Source: Bacillota bacterium (GTDB lineage Bacteria; Bacillota; Clostridia; Lachnospirales; Lachnospiraceae). Taken from it: 64,000 nucleotides of DNA. The notes below the pieces were generated by a model. The model did no database searches, had not been told where the DNA came from, and saw only the letters and a list, made by a program, of their open reading frames with translations. The stretch is taken from assembly GCA_023407575.1 (NCBI GenBank), contig JAEYLX010000026.1, positions 571,883 through 635,882 on the forward strand. Direction: 5' to 3'. Below are positions 46,889-55,277 of the stretch, in pieces; the first letter of the stretch is position 1, and the number at the start of each line of letters is the position of its first letter. A program made the translations under genes and the position numbers.

Positions 46889-48322
46889 ATGAGCAATGAT
46901 AAATACATGAGTCCTTTATCCGAGCGTTATGCCGGAAAGGAAATGCAGTATATCTTTTCACCGGACATGAAATTCAAGACCTGGAGAAAGCTTTGGGTAG
47001 CATTAGCTGAAACAGAGAAGGAACTGGGGTTAAATATAACTGACGAACAAATTGAGGAATTAAAAGCCTTTCAGGATGACATTAACTATGAGGTGGCAAA
47101 GGAACGAGAAGCACTGGTTCGTCATGATGTTATGTCCCATGTCTATGCCTACGGAGTACAATGTCCCAAGGCAAAGGGAATCATTCATCTGGGAGCAACC
47201 TCTTGTTACGTAGGAGATAACACAGATATCATTATTATGACAGAAGCCTTAAAGCTAGTTAAAAAGAAGTTATTAAATGTTATGGCTGAGTTATCAAAGT
47301 TTGCTTTAGAATATAAGGCACTTCCAACCCTTGCATTTACGCACTTTCAACCGGCGCAGCCAACCACAGTTGGTAAAAGAGCTGCACTTTGGTTAATGGA
47401 GTTAAAGCTTGACTATGATGACCTTTGCTATTTGATTGACAGCATGTTATTACTTGGGTCCAAAGGCACCACAGGAACACAAGCCAGCTTTTTAGAATTG
47501 TTTGATGGAGATCATGCTCGAATTAAGCAACTGGATCAAAGAATAGCTGAAAGAATGGGATTCCCTGGTTGCTATCCGGTTAGTGGACAAACCTATTCCA
47601 GAAAGATTGATTATAGAGTACTCAATGTATTAGCAGGAATTGCAGCAAGTGCTCATAAATTCTCCAACGATATTAGACTTTTACAGCATTTAAAAGAAAT
47701 TGAAGAGCCTTTTGAAAAGAATCAAATTGGTTCCTCTGCAATGGCTTATAAACGTAATCCAATGAGAACGGAACGTATTGCATCACTTGCCAATTATGTT
47801 ATGGTGGATGCATTAAATCCTGCCATTACTACAGCAACTCAGTGGTTTGAGCGTACTTTGGATGATTCAGCTAATAAGCGTATTAGCGTCCCAGAGGCAT
47901 TCTTAGCAATCGATGGTATCCTTGATCTTTATATGAATGTTGTAGACGGTCTTGTGGTATATCCCAAGGTAATCGAAAGAAGATTAATGCAAGAGCTTCC
48001 GTTCATGGCAACGGAAAATATCATGATGGATGCGGTAAAAGCTGGTGGTGATCGTCAGGAACTGCATGAAAAGATTCGTACTCTTTCCATGGAGGCAGGT
48101 AGAAATGTGAAAGAAAGAGGCTTGGAGAATAATCTGCTGGAATTAATAGCAGCTGATTCCTCCTTTAATATGACGCTGGAAGAACTAAAGAATACGATGG
48201 ACCCAGGGAAGTATACCGGTCGTGCGAAAGAGCAGACAGAGGAATTCATACTGGAAGTAATTCAACCACTTCTGGATCAAAATAAAGAGTTGCTGGGATT
48301 AAAAGCAGATATAAAAGTCTGA
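46889..48322 (+). CDS. purB: Adenylosuccinate lyase
   Basis: PurB cleaves SAICAR to AICAR and adenylosuccinate to AMP. The 477-residue protein belongs to the fumarase/aspartase superfamily. It has LSERYAGKEMQYIFSP at the start, HLGATSCYVGDN, TLAFTHFQPAQPTTVGKRA with the catalytic His, and the signature loop SSAMAYKRNPMRTE. It follows purC and purF on the same strand, with its own strong promoter. AAAGGGG lies about 9 bases before the ATG. Confidence 0.96.
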   Translation: MSNDKYMSPLSERYAGKEMQYIFSPDMKFKTWRKLWVALAETEKELGLNITDEQIEELKAFQDDINYEVAKEREALVRHDVMSHVYAYGVQCPKAKGIIHLGATSCYVGDNTDIIIMTEALKLVKKKLLNVMAELSKFALEYKALPTLAFTHFQPAQPTTVGKRAALWLMELKLDYDDLCYLIDSMLLLGSKGTTGTQASFLELFDGDHARIKQLDQRIAERMGFPGCYPVSGQTYSRKIDYRVLNVLAGIAASAHKFSNDIRLLQHLKEIEEPFEKNQIGSSAMAYKRNPMRTERIASLANYVMVDALNPAITTATQWFERTLDDSANKRISVPEAFLAIDGILDLYMNVVDGLVVYPKVIERRLMQELPFMATENIMMDAVKAGGDRQELHEKIRTLSMEAGRNVKERGLENNLLELIAADSSFNMTLEELKNTMDPGKYTGRAKEQTEEFILEVIQPLLDQNKELLGLKADIKV

Positions 48323-48399
48323 AAATAGGAATGGAAAAGGAAGCTGCAGATAGAGTGGCAGTTGTTCACAGCCGTTGGTAGCTCGGATATATGAATAAG

Positions 48400-48444
48400 A
48401 AACCAGGCAGGAAATTTCAGTTGAGATTTTCTGCCTGGTTTTTA
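48400..48444 (+). terminator. purB terminator
   Basis: An 11-bp stem (48400-48410 with 48432-48442) followed by a T-rich stretch. Confidence 0.8.
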
Positions 48445-48504
48445 GTTGAGGCATTCCTGATAGATAAGAGATAGAAAATGTTGCTATTTATTATCCGATA
48501 ATAT

Positions 48505-49308
48505 CTAACAATTCTGAATTTCGTTTATTAAGAATTGTCTAAGTTCTTCTATGTCCTCTCTATTATATTCCAGCCCTTTTTCTAAGGAATACCATTCTTT
48601 TATAGCATTTTCAATAATATATCGATATTTTTCAGGGACATAATTGCGTGTCCACAAGCCGCCTTCATATTTAGATAAGATACGTTTTTCTATTTTATAG
48701 GAGAGGATACGACCTAAAATCAGGATATTGCTAGCAAAATATCTTGGGTTATGTGCTTCAAAGTCATATTCGTTAATATTACTGCTAATGGAACTCCAGA
48801 AATCAGCCTCGGATATTACAGGAAAAACCTCTTTAGCAGGTTTACCGTAAATACAAATACCACATTGATTTATCAAATGTACATAGCTGGTTATATCCGG
48901 GTCACAAAAATCTTCACTTATAAGGAAGCTTTCTTTTAGGCTGCCATTTAATAGGTTTTTGTAATGTTCCGTCCAAAAATCACTGTAATGAAATTGGCAA
49001 GGAGCTGGATGACTCCAAGGATTTACGTTGTCTATCCATATTGCAGACATTTCTAGAGGAGAAGGATTACAATCTATTTCTATTATATTTTTTGAAATTA
49101 AAAGTCGCTCCTCTTGGCTGATTCGTCTGTCGCAGATGATAAGGATATCAATATCACTTACCTCTTCTACAAAACAATTCAGTGCAAGAGAGCCGTGTAT
49201 ATAAATTCCTACAACTGCTTCGCCTATGATTTTTAACCAAAGATCTGTTACTTTATTGATTTGGTTCTTCGTAGCTGGTGAAAGGGTATTATAATTTTTA
49301 AATTCCAT
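48505..49308 (-). CDS. Aminoglycoside-nucleotidyltransferase-like protein (AadA/ANT(9)-like)
   Basis: The product has 267 residues. AAGGAG precedes the ATG at 49308, so the 11-residue longer frame is rejected. The nucleotidyltransferase motif GSLALNCFVEEVSDIDILII (GS...DxD) is followed by a helical DUF4111-type C-terminal domain, as in AadA and Spc/ANT(9) enzymes that adenylylate streptomycin or spectinomycin. Chromosomal relatives of this kind are common, and resistance is not proven by the sequence. A terminator separates it from the CD3324-type gene upstream on the same strand. Confidence 0.75.
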   Translation of the reverse strand: MEFKNYNTLSPATKNQINKVTDLWLKIIGEAVVGIYIHGSLALNCFVEEVSDIDILIICDRRISQEERLLISKNIIEIDCNPSPLEMSAIWIDNVNPWSHPAPCQFHYSDFWTEHYKNLLNGSLKESFLISEDFCDPDITSYVHLINQCGICIYGKPAKEVFPVISEADFWSSISSNINEYDFEAHNPRYFASNILILGRILSYKIEKRILSKYEGGLWTRNYVPEKYRYIIENAIKEWYSLEKGLEYNREDIEELRQFLINEIQNC

Positions 49309-49441
49309 ATAGTTAAGCTCCTTAAGTTGAAATATTATCATGATTTAAATAACTACCGGTACTATAACGAGGTTAGTACTAACACCATTCTAGCATAAGA
49401 AGCGCAGTATAGATTATTGCAATTATATTAATACAATTGCA

Positions 49442-49506
49442 ATAAAAACGCCCTATGATAAAATGGATAGTATCCGTGACTGGATAAATCAATTTTATCA
49501 TAGGGC
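49442..49506 (-). terminator. Terminator of the CD3324-type gene
   Basis: A perfect 15-bp stem (49450-49464 with 49492-49506) is followed on the minus strand by GTTTTTATT, 10 bp past the stop of the gene. Confidence 0.85.
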
Positions 49507-49516
49507 TATAAAGGTA

Positions 49517-49780
49517 TTAATTATAATACTTTAGTATTCGATAGATGGAACTTTCAGACAAATAATAGACTTTTGACAGTTCAAGAACTGTCTTTCCATT
49601 CTGAAAATCCCTATAGATTAGTCTGTTTCTATTGGCTAAATTATGTTTATGACCAGATATACTTCCCCATTCTTTTCGCTTCTCAATCCCTGGTATGTAT
49701 AGAAAACCTTCCTGGACGTATTTGCGTATTTCAATAAGCAGCCTATCTGGTAAGACATTCCTTGCATTTATATAGTTCAT
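49517..49780 (-). CDS. CD3324-type small DNA-binding protein (Mor-like helix-turn-helix)
   Basis: The product has 87 residues. It begins MNYINARNVLPDRLLIEIRKYVQEGFLYIP and contains EWGSISGHKHNLANRNRLIYRDFQNG. A C-terminal helix-turn-helix follows (VLELSKVYYLSESSIYRILKY). This matches the small CD3324 family of Firmicutes, related to the Mor transcription activator domain. Its targets are unknown. AAGGAG lies 9 bases before the ATG, next to a 7-bp hairpin (49796-49802 with 49810-49816). A leader ORF and a folded RNA lie upstream, so its expression may be attenuated. Confidence 0.78.
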   Translation of the reverse strand: MNYINARNVLPDRLLIEIRKYVQEGFLYIPGIEKRKEWGSISGHKHNLANRNRLIYRDFQNGKTVLELSKVYYLSESSIYRILKYYN

Positions 49781-49795
49781 TCGGTACTGCTCCTT

Positions 49796-49899
49796 ATTCT
49801 AATATTTCTTTAGAATGCGGATTCTGTACTATTCAAGAATGAATTGGCAAATCTAATTACGCTCCACACGTATTTGCCGATTACAGAATCGCATGGAGC
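49796..49899 (-). promoter_or_regulatory. Folded leader RNA of the CD3324-type gene, candidate attenuator
   Basis: On the minus strand, four complementary pairs occur in the order A B C A' C' B' D D'. A is gctcca (49899-49894) with tggagc (49866-49861). B is gcgattctgta (49892-49882) with tacagaatccgc (49828-49817). C is ggcaaat (49878-49872) with atttgcc (49852-49846). D is attctaa (49816-49810) with ttagaat (49802-49796). B encloses C; A crosses both, a possible pseudoknot. The leader ORF stop lies at the edge of arm B. Confidence 0.6.
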
Positions 49900-49922
49900 T
49901 TAAGTAAACGTTTATTTTTCAT
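49881..49922 (-). CDS. 13-codon leader peptide before the CD3324-type gene
   Basis: The ORF encodes MKNKRLLKLHAIL. A very strong site, GGGGAGG, lies 8 bases before the ATG at 49922, better than that of many genes here. The ORF covers arm A and most of arm B of the folded leader and stops inside it. A ribosome paused here would change which arms can pair. Such basic leader peptides with strong ribosome sites precede drug-inducible genes in Firmicutes. What is sensed here is unknown. Confidence 0.6.
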   Translation of the reverse strand: MKNKRLLKLHAIL

Positions 49923-50062
49923 CTGTCTATCCTCCCCAAGGTATCTCTTATCAAATTATATTATACTATATTTTTATCCTTTTAGGAAGTTATCAATTAT
50001 TATGGAGTTAGGATATCTGTAGACTGAAATAAAGCATATCCGTTCAGTAGATGTCCTGGAGA

Positions 50063-50821
50063 TTATTTTTTAACACGCCAATTAGTTGAAAAATATTGAT
50101 TTCGATATTCTCTGGGAGTCATGCCGGTTTCCTTTTTAAACACACTGATAAAATGGCTGTGAGAACTAAATGCAAGGTAGTTACTGATATCTACAGCCGC
50201 ATAATCGGAAAATTTTAATAAATTCTGTGCCAATTCAATTCTTTTCGCCCTAATATAGGAAGCCAAGGACAGTTTCATTTCTTTTTTAAATAGGGTACAT
50301 AAGTAAGTATCATTTAATCCTGTTGAGGCAGCTATATCGCAAATTAATATTTGCTCATGAAGATGTATTTGTATGTAGTCGATGGCTTGTACAATAGGTT
50401 TTGACATAGCTTTATCCCGATTGGTTTGTTTCATTTTCTTCGTAAAATCAATGATTACCTTTCTGTGCAACTCCTCAATTTCAAACTCGCCAGAGCATTT
50501 ATCCGCCTTCTGAATATACAAATCACTTAGTGAATAGGCGGTTTCTATTTCAAGTCCACCCTCAATACAAAACCGGGAGATTAAGGCAATTGTGATGATT
50601 AAATGATATTTTAGATTTCGAATTGGATCATCGGATAAATGCCCCAGTCCTTCACTCTTAAGAGGGAGTTCCAAGGATTTGACCTGTTCTAAATCACCGG
50701 TTTTTACAGCATTATAAAAAGATAATTCTCTTTGGTAGGGGAGAGATTGTTGTTCATATTCCCTTTTCATAAAAGCACTATGGATTAATTCTTTATCAAT
50801 ATTATTATTTAACTCATACAT
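50063..50821 (-). CDS. AraC-family transcriptional regulator
   Basis: The product has 252 residues with the ATG at 50821, 8 bases after GGAG; an ATG ten codons upstream has no site. The N-terminal 150 residues are a helical domain without a recognisable sugar-binding cupin. The C-terminal 100 residues are a standard AraC pair of helix-turn-helix motifs: ICDIAASTGLNDTYLCTLFKKEMKLSLASYIRAKRI and VDISNYLAFSSHSHFISVFKKETGMTPREYRN. It is divergent from the GH16 gene, with 15-bp direct repeats between them, and so is probably its activator. Confidence 0.88.
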   Translation of the reverse strand: MYELNNNIDKELIHSAFMKREYEQQSLPYQRELSFYNAVKTGDLEQVKSLELPLKSEGLGHLSDDPIRNLKYHLIITIALISRFCIEGGLEIETAYSLSDLYIQKADKCSGEFEIEELHRKVIIDFTKKMKQTNRDKAMSKPIVQAIDYIQIHLHEQILICDIAASTGLNDTYLCTLFKKEMKLSLASYIRAKRIELAQNLLKFSDYAAVDISNYLAFSSHSHFISVFKKETGMTPREYRNQYFSTNWRVKK

Positions 50822-50985
50822 AGGGGATACTCCAGCCTTCTTTCTTTTCATCAGGTAAATTGCTTCGGTTCAGTTCATTTATCATACAAAAATGTTCTTA
50901 ATCGCGAATATTGCTAATACTTGAACTCGATACGTGTGGGATCTAATTAAAAATGGCAAGTTACAATTATCGTAGCACAGTTAAG

Positions 50986-51020
50986 CCAAGAAATCTAATA
51001 CAAAACCAAGAAATCTGATA
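50986..51020 (+). promoter_or_regulatory. Direct-repeat operator, probable AraC-regulator site
   Basis: ccaagaaatctaata (50986-51000) and ccaagaaatctgata (51006-51020) are 14/15 identical with a 20-bp period, two helical turns. The second copy overlaps where the minus-35 would be for an extended minus-10 TGCTATGAT (TATGAT at 51038-51043). This is the usual design of an AraC-activated promoter with a poor minus-35. Confidence 0.7.
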
Positions 51021-51037
51021 TTATTGTGAAATGCTGC

Positions 51038-51318
51038 TATGATATATTTTAAGTAGTTCAATATTCATATATGTAGTTTAGTAATTTATACAACAATAAG
51101 TAATAACGAATACCTTAGGAGATTTCGCTTTATCATTCCGAAAAGACAAAGGAGCCTTTATCGGAAACAAAGAGTAAGGTTGGAAGAAGCTCTTTCAACC
51201 AAGCGTAAATTATACGCAGGAAAGGGAGCGTGAAAATCTTTCGCTCGAAAGGGCCTGTATAACAGCCTCTTTCATCATATTTTGAGAGGGTGTAAAGCAC
51301 CTTAATGGGAGGATTATT
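51038..51318 (+). promoter_or_regulatory. GH16 gene promoter and long structured leader
   Basis: From the minus-10 at 51038-51043 the leader runs about 265 bases. It holds an imperfect 23-bp dyad (about 51178-51200), gcgta-aatta-tacgc (about 51204-51218), ctttcg-ct-cgaaag (51238-51251), ggcctgt-ata-acagcc and ggtg-taaag-cacc just before GGGAGG. I do not recognise a known riboswitch. Confidence 0.45.
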
Positions 51319-53682
51319 ATGAAAAAATCAATGAGAAAGATTTTGGTAGGCTGTATTGCAATACTTGCATCTATGAGTATTATCTCATGTAGTGGCAAGG
51401 ATAAAAATACTAATGCTGAGATTCCAGAAGAAAAAGACAAGGATATTCAAGCGGAGATTACAGTAACGGAACCACCAGAAGAAAATACCATAAACACATA
51501 TTTACCGGAAAGTTATAACTTGGTATGGGAAGATAATTTTGACGGAAGCTCCTTAGATTTAGATAGCTGGAATCAAGAAAAGCGTCAACCGGGATGGGTA
51601 AACAGTGAGTTACAGGAATACACGGATTCTACCAGGAACACCTATGTGAAGGACGGTAAACTGACGATCCAGGCAATCAAAGACGGTGATTATTATACGT
51701 CTGGTAAAGTTACAACCCAAAACAAGCACGACTATACCTATGGACTTTTTGAAATTAGAGCCAAAGTTCCCGAAGGACAGGGGTTATGGCCCGCACTCTG
51801 GATGATGCCCACGGACGAAAGCTTTTATGGTCAGTGGCCAAAATGCGGTGAAATCGACATTATGGAGATTTTAGGCCATGAGACGAATAAACTATATGCA
51901 ACCATCCATTATGGGGAACCACACGGAGAAAAGCAGGGCAGTTACATATTACCAAAAGGAAAATTCTCGGATGACTATCATATATATACCTGCGAATGGT
52001 TGCCTGGAGAGCTTCGGTTTTACATTGACGGTATCCTATATCATACGGCTAATAATTGGTTTACCAAAGCAGATGAGGGTGAAATAACTTTCCCTGCACC
52101 CTTTGACCAACCCTTCTTCCTACAGTTTAACCTTGCAGTAGGCGGTGTATGGCCAGGAAATCCAGATGAAACAACAAACTTTGAGAATGCAAAATTTGAA
52201 ATTGACTATGTAAAAGTATACCAGTTGGATTCTTATAATGAGGATGTGACGAAACCAGGGGTAACAACAAGAGAAGTAGGAAGCGACGGTAATTATATCA
52301 TTAACGGAGATTTTTCCGAGGCTGAGAGCTTAGATGATACGGACAACTGGATCTTTTTAACTGCTAACGGTGGAGCGGCAGAAACAGCAATTAGTGATAA
52401 CAAAATAACCATTACCTCCACAAATGCAGGAACAGTGGACTATGGAGTACAGTTTGTTCAAGGTAATATTCCGATGCAAAAAGGCGCAGAATACGAGCTA
52501 AGCTTTACTGCGAAAGCATCAGAAGACAGAACAATGATAGTAACTGTGAGTGCACCGGATAATAATTGGATCAGGTATTTTGCTGATACAAAGGTAGAGC
52601 TGACTTCTGAGGAAAAACAGTATACCTATAACTTTACAATGACAGAGTCAGATGATCCAAATGGAAGATTGGAATTTAACCTGGGTAACCAGAACTCCAT
52701 TGCAGGAGTAGAAATTAGTGACATTAAGCTGATTATGACCGGACAGGAGGAAATTGATGAAGCCAGTATTGCCAAGAGTATTTTAAATGACGGGAATCAC
52801 GTATATAACGGCAAATTTCAGGAAGGCGATAGCCGATTGGCTCATTGGGTGGTTAACAATAGCTCAACGGATGCGAGCGTAAGTGTAACGAATGCGAACC
52901 TCGTAAGAGAGCTTATGGTAGAGGTTCCAGGCAATATAAGCAGTATAGAGGAGGTTACCGTTACTCAATCCAATTTAGCAATTACTGAGAATAAAGAGTA
53001 TGTTCTTAGCTTTCAGGCAAGGAATACAAAAGCAAGTACAATCGTAATTACGGTTGGCGGTAATGATTATGAAGTTCCTTTAACTGCAGAAGCAACCACC
53101 TATAAGCTGCCAATAGTAACGGATAATGCTTTAAGCAATAAGGATTTAGTATTTAAACTGGGTGTTGCAGGAACAACCTATCTGGACAATGTTAGGTTAA
53201 CCGAGGATGCCTTGGTTATTAATGGTGACTTTTCAAATGATTGGTTAGGATTTACTGTGTTTGCGGATAATAGCATAGCATCTAAAGTAACATCCTCTGT
53301 AGACAATGACGAAGCAGAATTGACCATTGGCAGTGTAGGAAGCTTTGACTGGCACATTCAATTAATGCAGAAGAATATCCGTCTGGAAAAAGATAAGTGG
53401 TATAGAATATCCTTTGATGCAAAATCGGATCTAGATAGAAAGATTATGTTTGCCCTTCAAAGAGACGGAGCTACTGATGATCTTTGGACCTTATATTCCG
53501 GAGCCTCCATTATCGATATTAAATCAGAATATAAGAACTATGAGTTAGTATTTCAGATGACTTCCGACACGGATGAACACACCATCTTTAGCATCTCTAT
53601 GGGTAATCTGGAAGGTAAGGAATTGCAAAGCCATAAAGTTTGTATTGACAATGTAGTTTTAGAAGAAGTGGAGGAGCCATAG
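51319..53682 (+). CDS. GH16 beta-glucanase lipoprotein with three CBM4/9-like domains
   Basis: The product has 787 residues. The lipobox ends at C24 (SIISC). The GH16 domain spans about 57-300: YNLVWEDNFDGSSLDLDSWN, WPALWMMP, then the active site GEIDIMEILGHE with nucleophile E178, D180 and acid/base E183. This is the laminarinase/beta-1,3(4)-glucanase pattern. Three carbohydrate-binding domains start near residues 327 (YIINGDFSEAESL), 496 (VYNGKFQEGDSR) and 633 (VINGDFSNDW); each ends with a jelly-roll strand like VCIDNVVLEE. The enzyme would be tethered to the cell surface and cut beta-glucans of plants, algae or fungi. Regulation by the divergent AraC protein is inferred from the operator. 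Confidence 0.92.
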   Translation: MKKSMRKILVGCIAILASMSIISCSGKDKNTNAEIPEEKDKDIQAEITVTEPPEENTINTYLPESYNLVWEDNFDGSSLDLDSWNQEKRQPGWVNSELQEYTDSTRNTYVKDGKLTIQAIKDGDYYTSGKVTTQNKHDYTYGLFEIRAKVPEGQGLWPALWMMPTDESFYGQWPKCGEIDIMEILGHETNKLYATIHYGEPHGEKQGSYILPKGKFSDDYHIYTCEWLPGELRFYIDGILYHTANNWFTKADEGEITFPAPFDQPFFLQFNLAVGGVWPGNPDETTNFENAKFEIDYVKVYQLDSYNEDVTKPGVTTREVGSDGNYIINGDFSEAESLDDTDNWIFLTANGGAAETAISDNKITITSTNAGTVDYGVQFVQGNIPMQKGAEYELSFTAKASEDRTMIVTVSAPDNNWIRYFADTKVELTSEEKQYTYNFTMTESDDPNGRLEFNLGNQNSIAGVEISDIKLIMTGQEEIDEASIAKSILNDGNHVYNGKFQEGDSRLAHWVVNNSSTDASVSVTNANLVRELMVEVPGNISSIEEVTVTQSNLAITENKEYVLSFQARNTKASTIVITVGGNDYEVPLTAEATTYKLPIVTDNALSNKDLVFKLGVAGTTYLDNVRLTEDALVINGDFSNDWLGFTVFADNSIASKVTSSVDNDEAELTIGSVGSFDWHIQLMQKNIRLEKDKWYRISFDAKSDLDRKIMFALQRDGATDDLWTLYSGASIIDIKSEYKNYELVFQMTSDTDEHTIFSISMGNLEGKELQSHKVCIDNVVLEEVEEP

Positions 53683-53716
53683 GCGGGATTGTATTATTGT
53701 TTAAAAAATTATAAAT

Positions 53717-53793
53717 AGAGTAAACTGTACCCTGTAAGGATAACGTGATATGTTTTCACTGGTTAACTTACAGGGTATTATTTTACTCTTTTT
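53717..53793 (+). terminator. Terminator of the GH16 gene
   Basis: An outer 8-bp stem (agagtaaa with tttactct) and an 11-bp core (taccctgtaag with cttacagggta) are followed by TTTTT. The core is identical to that of the terminator at 40963-41016. A second weaker hairpin with a T-run lies at about 53815-53855. Confidence 0.85.
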
Positions 53794-53930
53794 ATATGCT
53801 AAGGTATAAGTAGAGCCTATCGGCTTATTCATTCTTTATAGAACTGATTGGCTTTTTGAAGCTCGATTAATATATTAAAATAACATACACTGTGCAAGCG
53901 AACAAAGTGCACATTGGAGAATACCTCTAA

Positions 53931-53959
53931 TTGCATTTAATTATTTTATGTTTTATAAT
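53931..53959 (+). promoter_or_regulatory. Promoter of the RelA/SpoT-domain operon
   Basis: TTGCAT (53931-53936), 17-bp spacing, TATAAT (53954-53959). A 6-bp inverted repeat tgtgca...tgcaca (53891-53913) lies just upstream. Confidence 0.6.
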
Positions 53960-54084
53960 AAATTAAGTCTAAAAATTACTATTTTTGATACATTTTAGAA
54001 GGAACAGTTTTAAAGCAGATAGCAAGTGAAACAATTATACTATCTTAAATTAAGGGGACACATTTGTTAAAGGGGTATTAGTGT

Positions 54085-55038
54085 ATGGAAAATAAAGAAG
54101 TATTTCTTACAAAAAATAAGATTGCCGATAAATTTTATGAACTGGAACGATATAACCCTAATTTATGGGATACCATGGTTGAAATCTATGAAGACTATGA
54201 ACAGCGTCTGAAAAATGGAAGCTTGCGTAAAGTTGTCACAGGTTTTATCGAAGATATTGGTTCTCCAGCGGCAATGCACTCCATGAGATATCGTATTAAA
54301 ACACCGGAAAGCCTAATTGTAAAGATTATTCATAAAAAGTACAGTGACTTTACCGATATGGACTATTCCGGTATTAATAAAGATACCTATGGTAAGGTTA
54401 TTATGGATCTTTTAGGTGCAAGAATTTTAATACGCCATCGTTATTTATGGGAGGATATTCACGATTTAATCTGGAATAGATACTATAAAGGAACTGAAAA
54501 ATATGTGAAAAATAGAATTATAGATTATATTGGGGACGATAAAGCTCCCTTTCTTGCAGAGAGACCGAAGGTTTTCTATCGGTACGAAGAGAATACGAAG
54601 CAATATGAATTAAAGGGTAGAGATACCTTTGATTTTGAAAAAAATAATCCGGGTTACAGCAGCAACCACTACATTATTAATTATTTTGGTACTTATATTG
54701 AATTGCAGGTGCGAACATTATTTGATGAGGCCTGGAGTGAGAATGATCACGATTTTGTGTATAAACTCTATGCTGGAAATAAAAAACTTGTTTTAAACAG
54801 AACCTCAAAATTATTAAGTAAAGTTGCAGAGATTGCGGATGAGTTAAGTATGTTCATGCACGATTATTATGATGAGTCTATTTTTTCTGTGCCAGGCGAC
54901 AAGCAGGAAGGGAAAAAGGCATTCACTGAGCGCGTTGATCGAGGGTCGATTTATACCCAAGATGTGCCGAAATATGATAGTCTTCATAGTAGAAGTGAAA
55001 CATCAAAATCGATTGGGGATATTAATGACCTATATTAG
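54085..55038 (+). CDS. RelA/SpoT-domain nucleotide pyrophosphokinase
   Basis: The product has 317 residues. The synthetase domain shared by (p)ppGpp synthetases is clear. AAMHSMRYRIKTPESLIVKI is the substrate-binding R-x-K-x-x-x-S block. IMDLLGARILIRHR is the D-x-x-G-x-R strand. GYSSNHYIINYFGTYIELQVRTLFDEAWSE contains the G-loop and the catalytic Glu in ELQVRT. No hydrolase (HD) or TGS/ACT domain is present, so it is a stand-alone synthetase, yet longer than RelQ/RelP and with a long helical tail. Two small genes follow within 17 bp and with overlap. Such context is also seen for toxic small alarmone synthetases with antitoxins; which applies here is not known. Confidence 0.82.
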   Translation: MENKEVFLTKNKIADKFYELERYNPNLWDTMVEIYEDYEQRLKNGSLRKVVTGFIEDIGSPAAMHSMRYRIKTPESLIVKIIHKKYSDFTDMDYSGINKDTYGKVIMDLLGARILIRHRYLWEDIHDLIWNRYYKGTEKYVKNRIIDYIGDDKAPFLAERPKVFYRYEENTKQYELKGRDTFDFEKNNPGYSSNHYIINYFGTYIELQVRTLFDEAWSENDHDFVYKLYAGNKKLVLNRTSKLLSKVAEIADELSMFMHDYYDESIFSVPGDKQEGKKAFTERVDRGSIYTQDVPKYDSLHSRSETSKSIGDINDLY

Positions 55039-55055
55039 TGAGGAGGAAGCTACAA

Positions 55056-55277
55056 ATGAAGTTGGAGCATAGTGAAGAGGCAATGAAAGTGGCAGAAGAG
55101 TTTATGCATGCTTTAAAAACTGGAAGTTTGTCCAAGCACGTTCTTCCTAACAATTATGAGGATTATACCTTTGAAATTGAAAATAATGATTACAAGAATT
55201 ATAGAAAGTTCTTAAAGTCAATGTCGTACTATAACTATGTGGAAGATCGGATGGTGGCATACAATGGACAACTATAG
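55056..55277 (+). CDS. Small protein in the RelA/SpoT-domain operon, function unknown
   Basis: The product has 73 residues. GAGGAGG lies 8 bases before the ATG, and the gene begins 17 bp after the synthetase stop. The sequence is charged and partly helical (MKLEHSEEAMKVAEEFMHAL), with a Tyr/Asn-rich C-terminal half (NNYEDYTFEIENNDYKNYRKF). I recognise no family. Size, charge and position would suit an antitoxin or modulator of the preceding enzyme, but this is only a hypothesis. Confidence 0.65.
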   Translation: MKLEHSEEAMKVAEEFMHALKTGSLSKHVLPNNYEDYTFEIENNDYKNYRKFLKSMSYYNYVEDRMVAYNGQL

